A DNA stretch of 64,000 nucleotides from CAVSCD01 sp963726335 (GTDB taxonomy: Bacteria > Acidobacteriota > Aminicenantia > Aminicenantales > UBA8522): assembly GCA_963726335.1 (NCBI GenBank), contig CAVSCD010000011.1, positions 682,001 through 746,000 on the forward strand, written 5' to 3'. The translations under genes and the position numbers were made by a program. A model generated the notes under the pieces. That model did not search any database. It had not been told where the DNA came from and worked only from the letters and a program-made list of their open reading frames with translations. Each line of letters starts with the position of its first letter. Position 1 is the first letter of the stretch. Shown here piece by piece: positions 33,097 to 42,018 of the stretch.

Positions 33097-34539
33097 TTAG
33101 TTTTGCTTTTCTTCCCTCATGAGCTTCTTGATAAAGGCCTGTTTGGTCTTCAGCATCTCCATGAACTTCGCCCCGGATTCCTTGATCTTCTGGCCGATCC
33201 CGGGGTTTGACGCCTCGAGCTGGGCGTATTCATTTGCCGCATGCCCAATGATCCGGTTGTCGTGGGCGTAAACCGGGAACTCCAATATCTGCTGCTTTGG
33301 GCCGCCCGTGCCTTGCGGGAACATCCCGGTCTCTTTGACGAGGTTATTCGTTACCTCGGCGCCAGGCCAAGGCGGGGCGTAGCCCAAATCGGCATGCGAG
33401 GCCAGAAGCACACATCCTAAAGATAAAGTATCGGTGGCGGCGTCATAAGCCCAGCCCGGCAGTCCGGTGTGGCGGAAATCGTTGTTCATCAGGACGATAT
33501 CTGTCACCGGGAGACTGTCAGGCAGAGGCCATCCCCAAGCCGCCGGATTGGTCGAAGAGATAATGATCGCCGTTGCATGGAAGGGCACACCGATTGCCGC
33601 GGCGGCTTCGGGATCCGTCGTGCCCATCACATTGCCGGCGATCAGATCCTCTCTCCCGCAATCGAAGATATTGGGTTCCATTGTCTGCAGTCCCGAAAAA
33701 TCGTTATTAATGATCTTCCGGTTGCGCCCAAAGGGCCACATCGCGATTCCCGCATCGCCGTACCCCGTAAACACGTTCCCTTCGATCACTGCGTTGCTGG
33801 TTCCAAAAAAGGAATAACCGCCGGAGGCGATGCCCCAGCAGTACAGGTAGTTGATGTTGATCTCATTATTCCGGATGATCACCGGGCCGTTGTCCATCTC
33901 TCCGGCCGCGGGATCCCAGATCTCCACGACGATCGCGTCCAGGGTGCTGTTGCTAATTGTGTTGCCGGAGATCAAGATGTGATCATCGCTGTGGAGGGCA
34001 AGGTTGTGAACATAAATTGCCTGAAGGCTGTTGTCGATGAAGGTGTTGTCTTTGAATTCTGCTGAGCCGCCGTCCATGCTGTAGTCGATGCCGCCGGCCC
34101 CGAACCACTCGGGATGCGCCGTGTTATCGAACGTGTTGCCCTCGATCAGGGCAAAATTCGTTTCGTCCTGGACCCCCGCATGGTAGATGGCGACACCGCT
34201 CCAGCCCTCGAAGGCGATATTGCGGATCGTCAGGTTCTTGGCGCCGCTGGGCGGGGTCCCGTCATCTGTCGTGATCGGGTTAGTGCCGCCGACGATCGTC
34301 GCTCCGGTCAAGGCAGCCTCCAGCGTGACATTCGGCACATTGATCAGGACCGACCCGTCCGGGCCGAAATTAAACGTGCCCGAAAGATAGACCGTAGTGT
34401 TAGATGTCATCACCGCCGCCTGGACGTTGTTGACATCGGCGGGATAAGTATTAGTCCCCAGGACGGTAATCTGGGCGAACCCGGAGGCCGCCAGGAGTAG
34501 CGTCACAAAAACCAAGCTGATCAAGCGTTTCTTCCTCAC
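33097..34539 (-). CDS. P1: secreted right-handed parallel beta-helix protein
   Basis: A 480-residue secreted protein (signal MRKKRLISLVFVTLLLAASG, GTG start with AAGGAGCAAAAG). It has about eight to ten beta-helix rungs of the pectate-lyase/NosD type: LIEGNTFDNTAHPE, AEFKDNTFIDNSLQA, ILISGNTISNSTLDAI, VIEGNVFTGYGDAG, IINNDFSGLQT, LIAGNVMGTT. The conserved tail PKQQILEFPVYAHDNRIIGH and NEYAQLEASNPGIGQK is shared with P2 and P3. Catalytic residues of a specific lyase could not be identified, so it may bind or cut a polysaccharide. It is divergent from regulator R1, which is presumably its controller. P1 and P3 share 5' and 3' flanking elements as well as sequence. Confidence 0.85.
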   Translation of the reverse strand: MRKKRLISLVFVTLLLAASGFAQITVLGTNTYPADVNNVQAAVMTSNTTVYLSGTFNFGPDGSVLINVPNVTLEAALTGATIVGGTNPITTDDGTPPSGAKNLTIRNIAFEGWSGVAIYHAGVQDETNFALIEGNTFDNTAHPEWFGAGGIDYSMDGGSAEFKDNTFIDNSLQAIYVHNLALHSDDHILISGNTISNSTLDAIVVEIWDPAAGEMDNGPVIIRNNEININYLYCWGIASGGYSFFGTSNAVIEGNVFTGYGDAGIAMWPFGRNRKIINNDFSGLQTMEPNIFDCGREDLIAGNVMGTTDPEAAAAIGVPFHATAIIISSTNPAAWGWPLPDSLPVTDIVLMNNDFRHTGLPGWAYDAATDTLSLGCVLLASHADLGYAPPWPGAEVTNNLVKETGMFPQGTGGPKQQILEFPVYAHDNRIIGHAANEYAQLEASNPGIGQKIKESGAKFMEMLKTKQAFIKKLMREEKQN

Positions 34540-34597
34540 CTTTTGCTCCTTAAGTTCCCATAAAGCACTTCCCTAGGATTGGCAATGCCCCATTCCT

Positions 34598-34630
34598 TCA
34601 ATGCTGAATGCCCCGTTGCTCAAACGGCAT
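34598..34630 (-). CDS. Leader ORF of P1 (10 residues)
   Basis: ATG at 34630 reads MPFEQRGIQH then stop. It is preceded by AAGGGGGTG, a strong ribosome site, in the P1 5' leader. Similar mini-ORFs (M-x-x-E) with the same GGAGGTGATG context precede P2, P3 and P6. Function unknown; a translated leader controlling downstream expression is inferred. Confidence 0.4.
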   Translation of the reverse strand: MPFEQRGIQH

Positions 34631-34776
34631 CACCCCCTTGACCCCCTCGCCTAGACCGATAGATGGGCCGTACTCGTTAAACGCATGAATTGCGCCCGGT
34701 TTCGGAGAACAGGAAAGAATCCGTCTCCGTGCCTGAGACCCAAACCCCTTCCTCGATATGTTTTTTCGCATGTATT

Positions 34777-34931
34777 TCCCGGATAAATCCGGGACTTTTT
34801 CTTGTCAATGCGAATAGGGAGAAAGGCGCTTTGATTCCCCATATTTCCCCAACATTCCCTATTTGAAGTATTCACGCTGACTTGATAAGGACCCACCCTC
34901 TATTGACACGGCTCTCCGGACGCCCGATAAT
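34777..34931. promoter_or_regulatory. Divergent P1/R1 promoter region with 10-bp phased repeats
   Basis: P1 promoter (minus): TTGACA at 34808-34803, 17 bases, TATCCG at 34785-34780; a perfect palindrome TCCCGGAT-AA-ATCCGGGA (34777-34794) covers the -10. Starting 22 bases above the -35 are three 10-bp blocks: TTGATTCCCC, ATATTTCCCC, AACATTCCCT (34831-34860). R1 promoter (plus): TTGACA 34903-34908, 17 bases, GATAAT 34926-34931. Confidence 0.7.
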
Positions 34932-34971
34932 TCCACATGCGAACCAGGGAAAAGGGGCCCATTTTCTCCCG

Positions 34972-36702
34972 ATGAGCGAACGGCGTGTTCTCGAGAGTTG
35001 GAAGGCGATCGTTGACTACCTCGGGCACGACGTTAAGACGTGCCGCCGATGGACAAAAGACCTCGGCCTGCCCGTTCATCGCCTGGATGAATCCGCTAAG
35101 GCGCGGGTATTTGCTTACACCGACGAGTTGGACCGCTGGAAACAGGAGAAGCTCGAACACCACGCGGTCCATTTGGCCCGGACCCGGACGAAAACCGTTT
35201 GGAAGGCCAGAATTTGGGTGATCTCCACAGCTGTGCTGGTCGTCCTCGCCGTCGTCTCCGGACTCCTGATCTGGCGCTCCCGGCTCGCTGATAAAACCGC
35301 CGGCCTCCAAACCGTCAAGAGTGTCGCCGTCCTGCCTTTTGTCGACCTGAGCCCCGACAAGAGCCAGGAACATATCGGCGACGGGATTGCCGACATCCTG
35401 ATCAATTCGTTAAACCGCGCGGGAGGCCTACGGATTCCGTCCCGTACTTCGGCGTTCTATTTCAAAGGGAAAAACGTCACGCCCACGGAGATCGGCAGCC
35501 GGTTGAAGGTCGATTGGATTCTCGAGGGAAGCGTCCAGGTCGACAAGAACCGGCTGCGCGTCGTGGCCAGCCTCCTCCGGGCCGCCGACGGGACCACCAT
35601 TTGGGCGGACCGCTACGATAAGGACCAGTTTGATATCTTTACCGTCGAGGACGAGATCGCGCTGTCTGTGGTCAAAGCGCTTCAGGTCAAGCTGCCGCCG
35701 AAGGCCGGTGTTCAGCTTATCGACCGCGGGACCGAAAGCCCCGAGGCTCACGAACTGTTCTTAAGGGCTCAACACTATTCGACAAAAGGGTTCGTATTTT
35801 ATGAGAAGGCTATTGAATGCTTCGAGCAGGCTATTGAAAAGGACCCGAATTTTGCGCGCGCCCATAGCGGCCTCGCTGGCTGCACCTTCGGGCTGGGGTG
35901 CAATGGGCTCACGGAGCCTGAGAAAGCTTATCCAAAGGCCAAAACGGCGGCCCTAAAGGCCCTGGAAATCGACCCCATCGACAGCCATGCGCTGAGAATC
36001 CTGGCTTCAATAAAGATGGTCTATGAATGGGACTTCCCAGGGGCCGAACAAGACATCAGAAAAGCCCTTCGGATGGACCCCGCCGTTCCCCGCTTACATC
36101 TCATGTATGCCGATTTGTTGTCGGCCCTGGGCCGCCACGAGGAAGCCCTCGAAGAGGCCAAGCAGGCCAGTGTTTCCGCGCTGCCTCATCCCAGCACCGT
36201 CAACGGTCAGGCGATGTTCACCCTTTACCGAGCGAGAAAATACAACCTGGCGGTTGAGATGCTGAAAAAAAATCTCGAATTCGACCCTTTTTATGTCGCC
36301 ACCTATGGTAATTTAACGGCTGTCTATCTGGCCATGGGACGATACCAAGAGGCGCGCGAGACGCACGACCGAAGTCACGAAATCAGGGGAGTCATCGAGA
36401 AACAGGATGAAGACGACGCTACGAGCGCGATTATATACGCCGGGACGGGCCAAGCCGCCGAGGCTCGGAGGATCCTGGCGGGCATAAAGGCCAAGATGAA
36501 GACATCCTACGTGATGCCTATTGTCGTCGCCGAAATTCACGCCGCCCTGGGAGATAGGGACGAGGCGTTTGCCTGGTTGGAGAAGGCGTATCGAGAGCGG
36601 TGCGCTTACTTATATGGGATCAAGTGCGACGCGTGGTTTGACTCGTTGCGCGACGATCCTCGGTTCACCGATCTTTTGCGCCGCATCGGGCTGGAAAAAT
36701 AG
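34972..36702 (+). CDS. R1: membrane one-component regulator (HTH-TM-TolB-like-TPR)
   Basis: About 576 residues from the ATG at 34972 (MSERRVLESWKAIVDYLG), chosen because all six paralogues start this way; the open frame extends 30 codons upstream through the promoter. Residues 1-60 are the HTH-type DNA-binding domain common in Acidobacteriota (TCRRWTKDLGLPVHRLDESA, VFAYTDELDRWKQEKL). One membrane segment (~78-99, WVISTAVLVVLAVVSGLLIW) follows. Then comes a TolB-N/FlgO-like domain (VAVLPFVDLSPDKSQEHIGD to FDIFTVEDEIALSVVKAL) and about seven TPR-like units to the end. The topology places DNA binding inside and the TPR sensor outside. It is divergent from P1; a sulfatase gene follows 24 bases after. 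Confidence 0.88.
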   Translation: MSERRVLESWKAIVDYLGHDVKTCRRWTKDLGLPVHRLDESAKARVFAYTDELDRWKQEKLEHHAVHLARTRTKTVWKARIWVISTAVLVVLAVVSGLLIWRSRLADKTAGLQTVKSVAVLPFVDLSPDKSQEHIGDGIADILINSLNRAGGLRIPSRTSAFYFKGKNVTPTEIGSRLKVDWILEGSVQVDKNRLRVVASLLRAADGTTIWADRYDKDQFDIFTVEDEIALSVVKALQVKLPPKAGVQLIDRGTESPEAHELFLRAQHYSTKGFVFYEKAIECFEQAIEKDPNFARAHSGLAGCTFGLGCNGLTEPEKAYPKAKTAALKALEIDPIDSHALRILASIKMVYEWDFPGAEQDIRKALRMDPAVPRLHLMYADLLSALGRHEEALEEAKQASVSALPHPSTVNGQAMFTLYRARKYNLAVEMLKKNLEFDPFYVATYGNLTAVYLAMGRYQEARETHDRSHEIRGVIEKQDEDDATSAIIYAGTGQAAEARRILAGIKAKMKTSYVMPIVVAEIHAALGDRDEAFAWLEKAYRERCAYLYGIKCDAWFDSLRDDPRFTDLLRRIGLEK

Positions 36703-36726
36703 ACCGGAAGCGATTCCGAGGTGCCG

Positions 36727-38160
36727 ATGAACCGTCGTGACTTCTTAAAGGCGGCCGGCGCCGGCATGTGCCTGGCGGGTATCGGTGAAGTCCGCGCCGA
36801 GCCTGAATCGGAAAGCCAGCCGAACATCGTCCTATGCATGGCGGACGACCAGGGCTGGGGCGACATGGCCTACAACGGCCATCCGGTCCTGAAAACTCCG
36901 AATTTTGATAAATGCGCCTCTGAAACGCTGCGTTTCGATCGGTTCTATGCGGCCTCTCCGGTCTGTTCACCGACGCGCGGCAGCGTTCTGACCGGCCGGC
37001 ACCCGAACCGCTTCGGCTGTTTTAGCTGGGGCCATCCCATCCGGCCGCAGGAGATCACGATTGCCGAGGCCCTCAAGACCGCCGGTTACGTCACCGGGCA
37101 TTTCGGGAAGTGGCATGTTGGCTCAGTCCTCAAGGGCAGCCCCGTGAATCCCGGTGCTATGGGCTTCGATGAATGGTTCTCCTCGCCGAATTTCTTCGAT
37201 AACGACCCGATCATGAGCCGCGAAGGCCAGGCGATGCCGGCGCCGGGCGAAGGCTCGATGGTCACCGCGGAGGCCGCCATCGAGTTCATCCGCAAGCACG
37301 CCAAGTTCCGCCGGCCGTTTCTGGCCGTAGTCTGGTTCGGCAACCCGCACGCCCCGCACGAGGCGCTCGATGCTGACCGTTCTTCATACAAAAGCCAAAG
37401 TGAGAAGCTCCAGAACTTCTACGGAGAGATCACCGCCATGGACCGCGCCTTCGGCAAAATTCGACAAAAACTGCGGGCACTTGGCATTCACGAGAAGACC
37501 GTCCTCTGGTATTGCAGCGACAACGGCGGGTTGCCCGAAGTCGGCGTCACGGGCGGCCGGGGCGCCAAGGGCCAGATCTACGAAGGCGGCTTGCGCGTCC
37601 CCGCTATCCTTGAGTGGCCCACGCGCATCCGCGCTCCGCGAACGACAAATGTTCCCTGCAATACATGCGATATTTATCCGACTTTGTTGGAGATTGCCGG
37701 CGTGCGGATGGATAAACAGCCACCGCTCGACGGGATCAGCCTTGTTGACCTGATCGACCGGCGAATGGAGTCCCGGCCGAAGCCGATGGGCTTCTGGGAC
37801 CGTCCGACACCCGGCATCCTGACGCCGAGCAAGGAATGGATGGCCAGCCTCTACGCTGCACAGCAGGCCGGCAATGAGGTCGATGACCCGGCGCGGCTGT
37901 TACTCGACGCCGGCAAGATCACCCAGCAGTTTCCGGAGAATAGCTTCCCGGGCCACTCGGCTTGGCTCGACTGGCCCTGGAAGCTGCACCGCATCGAGAT
38001 GGACAGCGACCTGAAGTTCGAGCTTTATAACCTCGCCGACGATCCCAACGAGAAGAAGGACCTGGTCAGCGGCAGTCTGGAGCGGCTGAAATCCATGCTG
38101 GCCGAGCTGGAGGCATGGCTCCGGTCGGTCGTCCGAAGTCTTAACGGCAAGGATTACTGA
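36727..38160 (+). CDS. Tat-exported arylsulfatase-type sulfatase
   Basis: A 477-residue sulfatase. The ATG at 36727 follows GAGGTG; a GTG two codons earlier is possible. The N-terminus is a Tat signal (MNRRDFLKAAGAGMCLAGIG). Metal-binding DDQGWGD is at residues ~40-46, and the active-site signature CSPTRGSVLTGRHP carries Cys80, which must be converted to formylglycine. Other family blocks are HFGKWHVG, NPHAPHEA and SDNGGLPE. It hydrolyses sulfate esters, likely on a polysaccharide. It probably forms an operon with R1 and ends 7 bases inside the converging P2 gene. The maturation enzyme is not evident here, though R6 carries an FGE-like domain. Confidence 0.92.
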   Translation: MNRRDFLKAAGAGMCLAGIGEVRAEPESESQPNIVLCMADDQGWGDMAYNGHPVLKTPNFDKCASETLRFDRFYAASPVCSPTRGSVLTGRHPNRFGCFSWGHPIRPQEITIAEALKTAGYVTGHFGKWHVGSVLKGSPVNPGAMGFDEWFSSPNFFDNDPIMSREGQAMPAPGEGSMVTAEAAIEFIRKHAKFRRPFLAVVWFGNPHAPHEALDADRSSYKSQSEKLQNFYGEITAMDRAFGKIRQKLRALGIHEKTVLWYCSDNGGLPEVGVTGGRGAKGQIYEGGLRVPAILEWPTRIRAPRTTNVPCNTCDIYPTLLEIAGVRMDKQPPLDGISLVDLIDRRMESRPKPMGFWDRPTPGILTPSKEWMASLYAAQQAGNEVDDPARLLLDAGKITQQFPENSFPGHSAWLDWPWKLHRIEMDSDLKFELYNLADDPNEKKDLVSGSLERLKSMLAELEAWLRSVVRSLNGKDY

Positions 38161-39608
38161 CGGCTCCTTATCTCTAATTCCTGTTCCGTTTTCCGGGATA
38201 AAGCGCGCCTGTTCTTCATCAACAGCACGGAATTCGCCATGGATTCCTTGACCTTCTGGCCGATTCCCGGGTTGGCCGCTTCAAGCTGGGCATATTCATT
38301 TGTGGCGTGCCCAACGATCCGGTTGTCATGTGCATACACGGGGAATTCCAGGATCTGCTGTTTGGGGCCGCCCGTGCCCCGTGGAAACATGCCCGTTTCT
38401 TTGACGATGTTGTTTGTAATGTCCGCGCCGGGCCAAGGGGGAGCGTAGCCCAAATCGGCGTGCGAGGCCAGAAGCACACATCCTAAGGATAAAGTATCGG
38501 TGGCGGCGTCATAAGCCCAGCCCGGCAGTCCAGTGTGCCGGAAGTCGTTGTTCATCAGGACGATATCAGTCACCGGCAGACTGTCGGGCAGAGGAAGCCC
38601 CCAGGACGCGGGATTGGACGAAGCGATCCAAATCGCCGCCGCATCGAAGGGTACCCCCATCGCCGCGGCCGTTTCCGGATCCGTAGTGCCCATCACATTG
38701 CCGGCGATCAGATCCCCTCTCCCGCATTCGAAGATATTCGGCTCCAGTGTCTGTAACCCTGAAAAATCATTGTTGATGATTTTCCGGTTGTGACCAAAAG
38801 GCCAGATCACGACTCCCGCATCCCCATAACCTGTAAACACATTCCCTTCGATCACGGCGTTGCTGACGCCCATCCAATAGAGTCCGCCGAGGTTGATACC
38901 CCAGGCAAAGATATCATTTTCCTGGATAGTATTTTGCCTGATGATAACAGGGCCATTGTCTGGATCTCCGCCATTGGGGTCCCAGAGGTTTACACAAATG
39001 CCGTCCCAAGTCGCGTTGATGAGCGTGTTGCCTTCGATGAGGAGATGGTCATCCTCATGGAGAGACAGTTCAAGCGCGGCAATCGGGTCTTCGCCAAAGA
39101 AATTGCTGAGAGTATTATTTCGAATTTCCGCAGAACCTCCGCATTGGCGATAAAGAATCCCCGCGTTATAAAAAGGATCATCAGGCGCTACCGTCATGTT
39201 GAGCGAATTGCCCTCGACCAATGTCAGGTTATCCTCGGCCTGAACCCCGAGAATGTGGATGGCTGAATTTTTCCAGCCCTCGAAATGGATGTTACGGATC
39301 GTGAGGTTCTTGGCGCCGCTCGGCGGGGTCCCGTCATCTGTCGTGATCGGGTTCGTCCCGCCGACGATTGTCGCGCCGGTCAAGGCACCCTCCAGCGTGA
39401 CATTCGACACGTCGATCAGGACCGACCCGTCCGTGCCGAAATTGAACGTCCCGCTCAGGTAGACCGTGGCGTTGGCGGCGATCGCCGCCTGGACGTTCGC
39501 GACGTCGGCGGGGTAGGTATTTGTCCCTACCACGGTCACCTGGGCCAGCCCGGCCGTCGTCAAGAGCAAAGTCAGGAACGTCGCTCCAAACAAACGATTC
39601 TTTTTCAT
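38154..39608 (-). CDS. P2: secreted right-handed parallel beta-helix protein
   Basis: A ~484-residue paralogue of P1. The ATG at 39608 (MKKNRLFGATFLTLLLTTAG) follows AAGGAGGGGACAAAG; the longer frame to 39665 is not needed. Beta-helix rungs include LVEGNSLNMTVAPD, AEIRNNTLSNFFGED, LIEGNTLINATWDG, VIEGNVFTGYGDAGV and LIAGNVMGTTDPET. Its C-terminal ~180 residues are almost the same as P1's, while the middle differs more, suggesting the ligand-facing rungs diverged. It overlaps the sulfatase stop by 7 bases. Unlike P1, P3 and P6 no 3' hairpin element follows. Divergent regulator: R2. Confidence 0.85.
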   Translation of the reverse strand: MKKNRLFGATFLTLLLTTAGLAQVTVVGTNTYPADVANVQAAIAANATVYLSGTFNFGTDGSVLIDVSNVTLEGALTGATIVGGTNPITTDDGTPPSGAKNLTIRNIHFEGWKNSAIHILGVQAEDNLTLVEGNSLNMTVAPDDPFYNAGILYRQCGGSAEIRNNTLSNFFGEDPIAALELSLHEDDHLLIEGNTLINATWDGICVNLWDPNGGDPDNGPVIIRQNTIQENDIFAWGINLGGLYWMGVSNAVIEGNVFTGYGDAGVVIWPFGHNRKIINNDFSGLQTLEPNIFECGRGDLIAGNVMGTTDPETAAAMGVPFDAAAIWIASSNPASWGLPLPDSLPVTDIVLMNNDFRHTGLPGWAYDAATDTLSLGCVLLASHADLGYAPPWPGADITNNIVKETGMFPRGTGGPKQQILEFPVYAHDNRIVGHATNEYAQLEAANPGIGQKVKESMANSVLLMKNRRALSRKTEQELEIRSRQ

Positions 39609-39680
39609 CTTTGTCCCCTCCTTATAAAGGCATTTTTGTAAGAAAATGGCGCTTAACGCGCACAATCTCGTGCCGTTCCT

Positions 39681-39710
39681 TCAGCATCCCCTGCACCGCT
39701 CAAGTTGCAT
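39681..39710 (-). CDS. Leader ORF of P2 (9 residues)
   Basis: ATG at 39710 reads MQLERCRGC then stop, preceded by GAGGAGGTG. It lies in the P2 leader between the promoter and the gene, matching the leader ORFs of P1, P3 and P6 in context. Confidence 0.4.
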   Translation of the reverse strand: MQLERCRGC

Positions 39711-39854
39711 CACCTCCTCAACCCCCTGGGCTGCGGCCGAATGGCCATCCCGGCTGAATAAACTGCCTTTTCCTGGCATCAGCCGATGGAGCCGTCCTTC
39801 TGTCTTTCGTCTTGAGGTCCCGACCGCTTCCTCGGGCTCGCTTCTCGCCTCTAC

Positions 39855-40050
39855 ATCCCTGATAAGGGCAGGGATTTTTCTTGTCAACGGAAGCGGCCCA
39901 AAATTACCTTTATTTCGCTTATTTCCCCTTTTTCCCTCCGCTGCGCCGCGTTACGAGTGCTGCGCGGCGCAATGCCTGTAGCCCAAATTAGGGGCAGAAT
40001 ATAGGGGGCCCGCGGGCTTATTGACTTCGTCGTTTGAACCGCCCTATAAT
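39855..40050. promoter_or_regulatory. Divergent P2/R2 promoter region with 10-bp phased repeats
   Basis: P2 promoter (minus): TTGACA 39887-39882, 17 bases, TATCAG 39864-39859; inverted repeat ATCCCTG-N7-CAGGGAT (39855-39875) centred on the -10. Starting 21 bases above the -35: TTTATTTCGC, TTATTTCCCC, TTTTTCCCTC (39909-39938). R2 promoter (plus): TTGACT 40021-40026, 18 bases, TATAAT 40045-40050. Confidence 0.7.
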
Positions 40051-40093
40051 TTCTCCAAGGTCACCGGATTAGAAGGGGAGCGGACGACTGCCG

Positions 40094-41830
40094 ATGAATG
40101 AGCGCCGAATTCTTGAAAGCTGGAAAGCTATCGCCGCTTACCTCGACCGGACCGAAAAAACCTGCCAGAAATGGGAGCATGAGCTCAGCCTGCCCGTGCA
40201 CCGCCTCGAAGACTCCGCCAGGGCTCGTGTCTTTGCCTATGTGGATGAGCTTGACCGCTGGAAAGAGGAAAAGCTCCGGGCCGGAACGACCCAAGTAGCC
40301 CGGGGCCGGCTCGGGAAGAGTTCAAAACGGCGATTCTGGCTTTTCTCCGTTGCCGCGCTGGCCGTCATCGCTGTCGTCGCGACACTCCTGATCCGGCGCC
40401 CGGGGCCCAGCATCGGACCCGCCGGCTCCCCGGCCGCTAAAAGCATCGCCGTTCTGCCTTTTGTCGACTTGAGTCCCGGCGAAAGCCAGGAGCATATCAG
40501 CGACGGAATATCAGATATCCTGATCAACACCCTGAACCGCGTTAAAGGTTTGCGCATCCCGGCCCGGACTTCGGCATTCTATTTCAAGGGGAAGGACATC
40601 ACTCCGGCGGAGATCGGGCGCAAGCTGAAAGTTGATTGGCTTCTCGAGGGCAGCGTCCAGATCGACGGGAACAGGCTGCGCGTCGCGGCCAACCTCTTTC
40701 GGGCGTCCGACGGCACCACTCTTTGGGCCGAACGTTACGACCGGGAGCGGTATGATATTTTCGCCGTCGAAGACGAGATCGCCCAAAAAGTCGCCAAGGC
40801 CCTGGCCGTCAATCTACTCGGCGAGCCGGGAGCGCCGGTCGCCGATCCCGGCACCCAAAATCCCGATGCGTATAACCTGTTCCTGCGAGGTCGGCGATCC
40901 ATGGACAGAGGCCGGGAGTTTCTTAAGCCGGCCATCACCTTTTTTGATCAGGCCCTGGCAAAAGACCCGGATTTCGCCGAGGCCCAGGCCCTGATTTCCC
41001 GCTGTTATTTCGGCTTGGGCCATATCGGCAAGCTTCCGATGGCTGAAGCCTATCCGAAAGCGAAGGCAGCGGCGGCAAGGGCTCTGGCGATCGACCCGGA
41101 CAATTCAAGCACGCTCGGCACCCTGGCATCGATGAAGCTGATCTATGACTTGGACTTCGCCGGCGCCGAAGAAGATATCAAGAAGGCTATCCAAAACCAC
41201 CCTGCCGACAGCCAGCTTCATGCCATCTATGCGAATGTCCTATCGGCCGCGGGACGGGGCGAGGAGGCTCTCCAGGAAGCCAACCTGGCGGCGGAGCTCG
41301 ATCCGCTCTCATCCGGCTCTTTCAACATGCTGGCGATGCGGGGATATTATTATTCGAGGCAGTACGAGCCGGCGCTTGAGGCCTTGAAAAAAGCGCTCGA
41401 GCTGGATCCCTATGATGCGGGGACATTCGTCAATTTTCTGGCCGTCCATCTGGCCATGGGGCGTTTCGAAGAGGCCAGGACGGCCCAGCAAAGAAGAAGA
41501 GAGATCCTCGGCTCCCCAGCGGACACCGAGGGGCAAGACGTTTATTTCGCGCTGGTCCATGCTTATGCCGGCCAAGAGGCTGAGGCCCGCAACCACCTGG
41601 CCAGAATTGAAGAGGTCATGATGAGGCCGCCATATGTTGCCCCCGCGATGATCGTCGCCTGGGTCCATGCGGCTCTCGGCGACAAGGACGAAGCTTTTGC
41701 CTGGCTGGAGAAGGCCGTTCAAGAAAAAGAAGGCTCGGTTTACAGGCTGAAAGTCGAGCCCCTGATCGACCCCCTCCGCGACGACCCGCGGTTCAGCGAC
41801 CTTCTGCGCCGCATCGGGCTGGAGCTTTGA
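40094..41830 (+). CDS. R2: membrane one-component regulator (HTH-TM-TolB-like-TPR)
   Basis: A 578-residue paralogue of R1 and R3. DNA-binding head: MNERRILESWKAIAAYLDRT, KTCQKWEHELSLPVHRLED, VFAYVDELDRWKEEKL (1-60). Membrane segment ~80-100 (FWLFSVAALAVIAVVATLLI). TolB-N-like domain ~116-245, including ARTSAFYFKGKDITPAEIGR and LLEGSVQIDGNRLRVAANLF, then about eight TPR-like units. The C-terminus DDPRFSDLLRRIGLE is shared by R1-R3. It is divergent from P2 and followed on the same strand by a TonB receptor and a GWxTD gene, which have their own candidate promoter. It likely controls P2 and itself, and perhaps the receptor. Confidence 0.88.
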   Translation: MNERRILESWKAIAAYLDRTEKTCQKWEHELSLPVHRLEDSARARVFAYVDELDRWKEEKLRAGTTQVARGRLGKSSKRRFWLFSVAALAVIAVVATLLIRRPGPSIGPAGSPAAKSIAVLPFVDLSPGESQEHISDGISDILINTLNRVKGLRIPARTSAFYFKGKDITPAEIGRKLKVDWLLEGSVQIDGNRLRVAANLFRASDGTTLWAERYDRERYDIFAVEDEIAQKVAKALAVNLLGEPGAPVADPGTQNPDAYNLFLRGRRSMDRGREFLKPAITFFDQALAKDPDFAEAQALISRCYFGLGHIGKLPMAEAYPKAKAAAARALAIDPDNSSTLGTLASMKLIYDLDFAGAEEDIKKAIQNHPADSQLHAIYANVLSAAGRGEEALQEANLAAELDPLSSGSFNMLAMRGYYYSRQYEPALEALKKALELDPYDAGTFVNFLAVHLAMGRFEEARTAQQRRREILGSPADTEGQDVYFALVHAYAGQEAEARNHLARIEEVMMRPPYVAPAMIVAWVHAALGDKDEAFAWLEKAVQEKEGSVYRLKVEPLIDPLRDDPRFSDLLRRIGLEL

Positions 41831-41846
41831 GGCGGCACGAATCTCC

Positions 41847-42018
41847 TTGATTTCCCAGGAGGGCAGTTCTTATAATCCAACTCACCGGGGTGAGAAGTGG
41901 GTGGCCCGAAAAATCGGCTCGCTGGCGCCGCTGCAAACGGCGAGATTTTCTTCCCCAGTAAACCCGATGAGCGTTCGGTTCCTCTTCCCATAAGAATCAG
42001 CTGATTCGGAGGACGGCG
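41847..42018 (+). promoter_or_regulatory. Promoter and 14-bp palindrome upstream of TonB receptor
   Basis: TTGATT (41847-41852), 18 bases, TATAAT (41871-41876). A perfect palindrome GAATCAGCTGATTC (41994-42007) sits directly before the ribosome site CGGAGGACGG, where a bound protein or RNA hairpin could affect translation. The 188-base gap after R2 suggests independent control. Confidence 0.5.
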
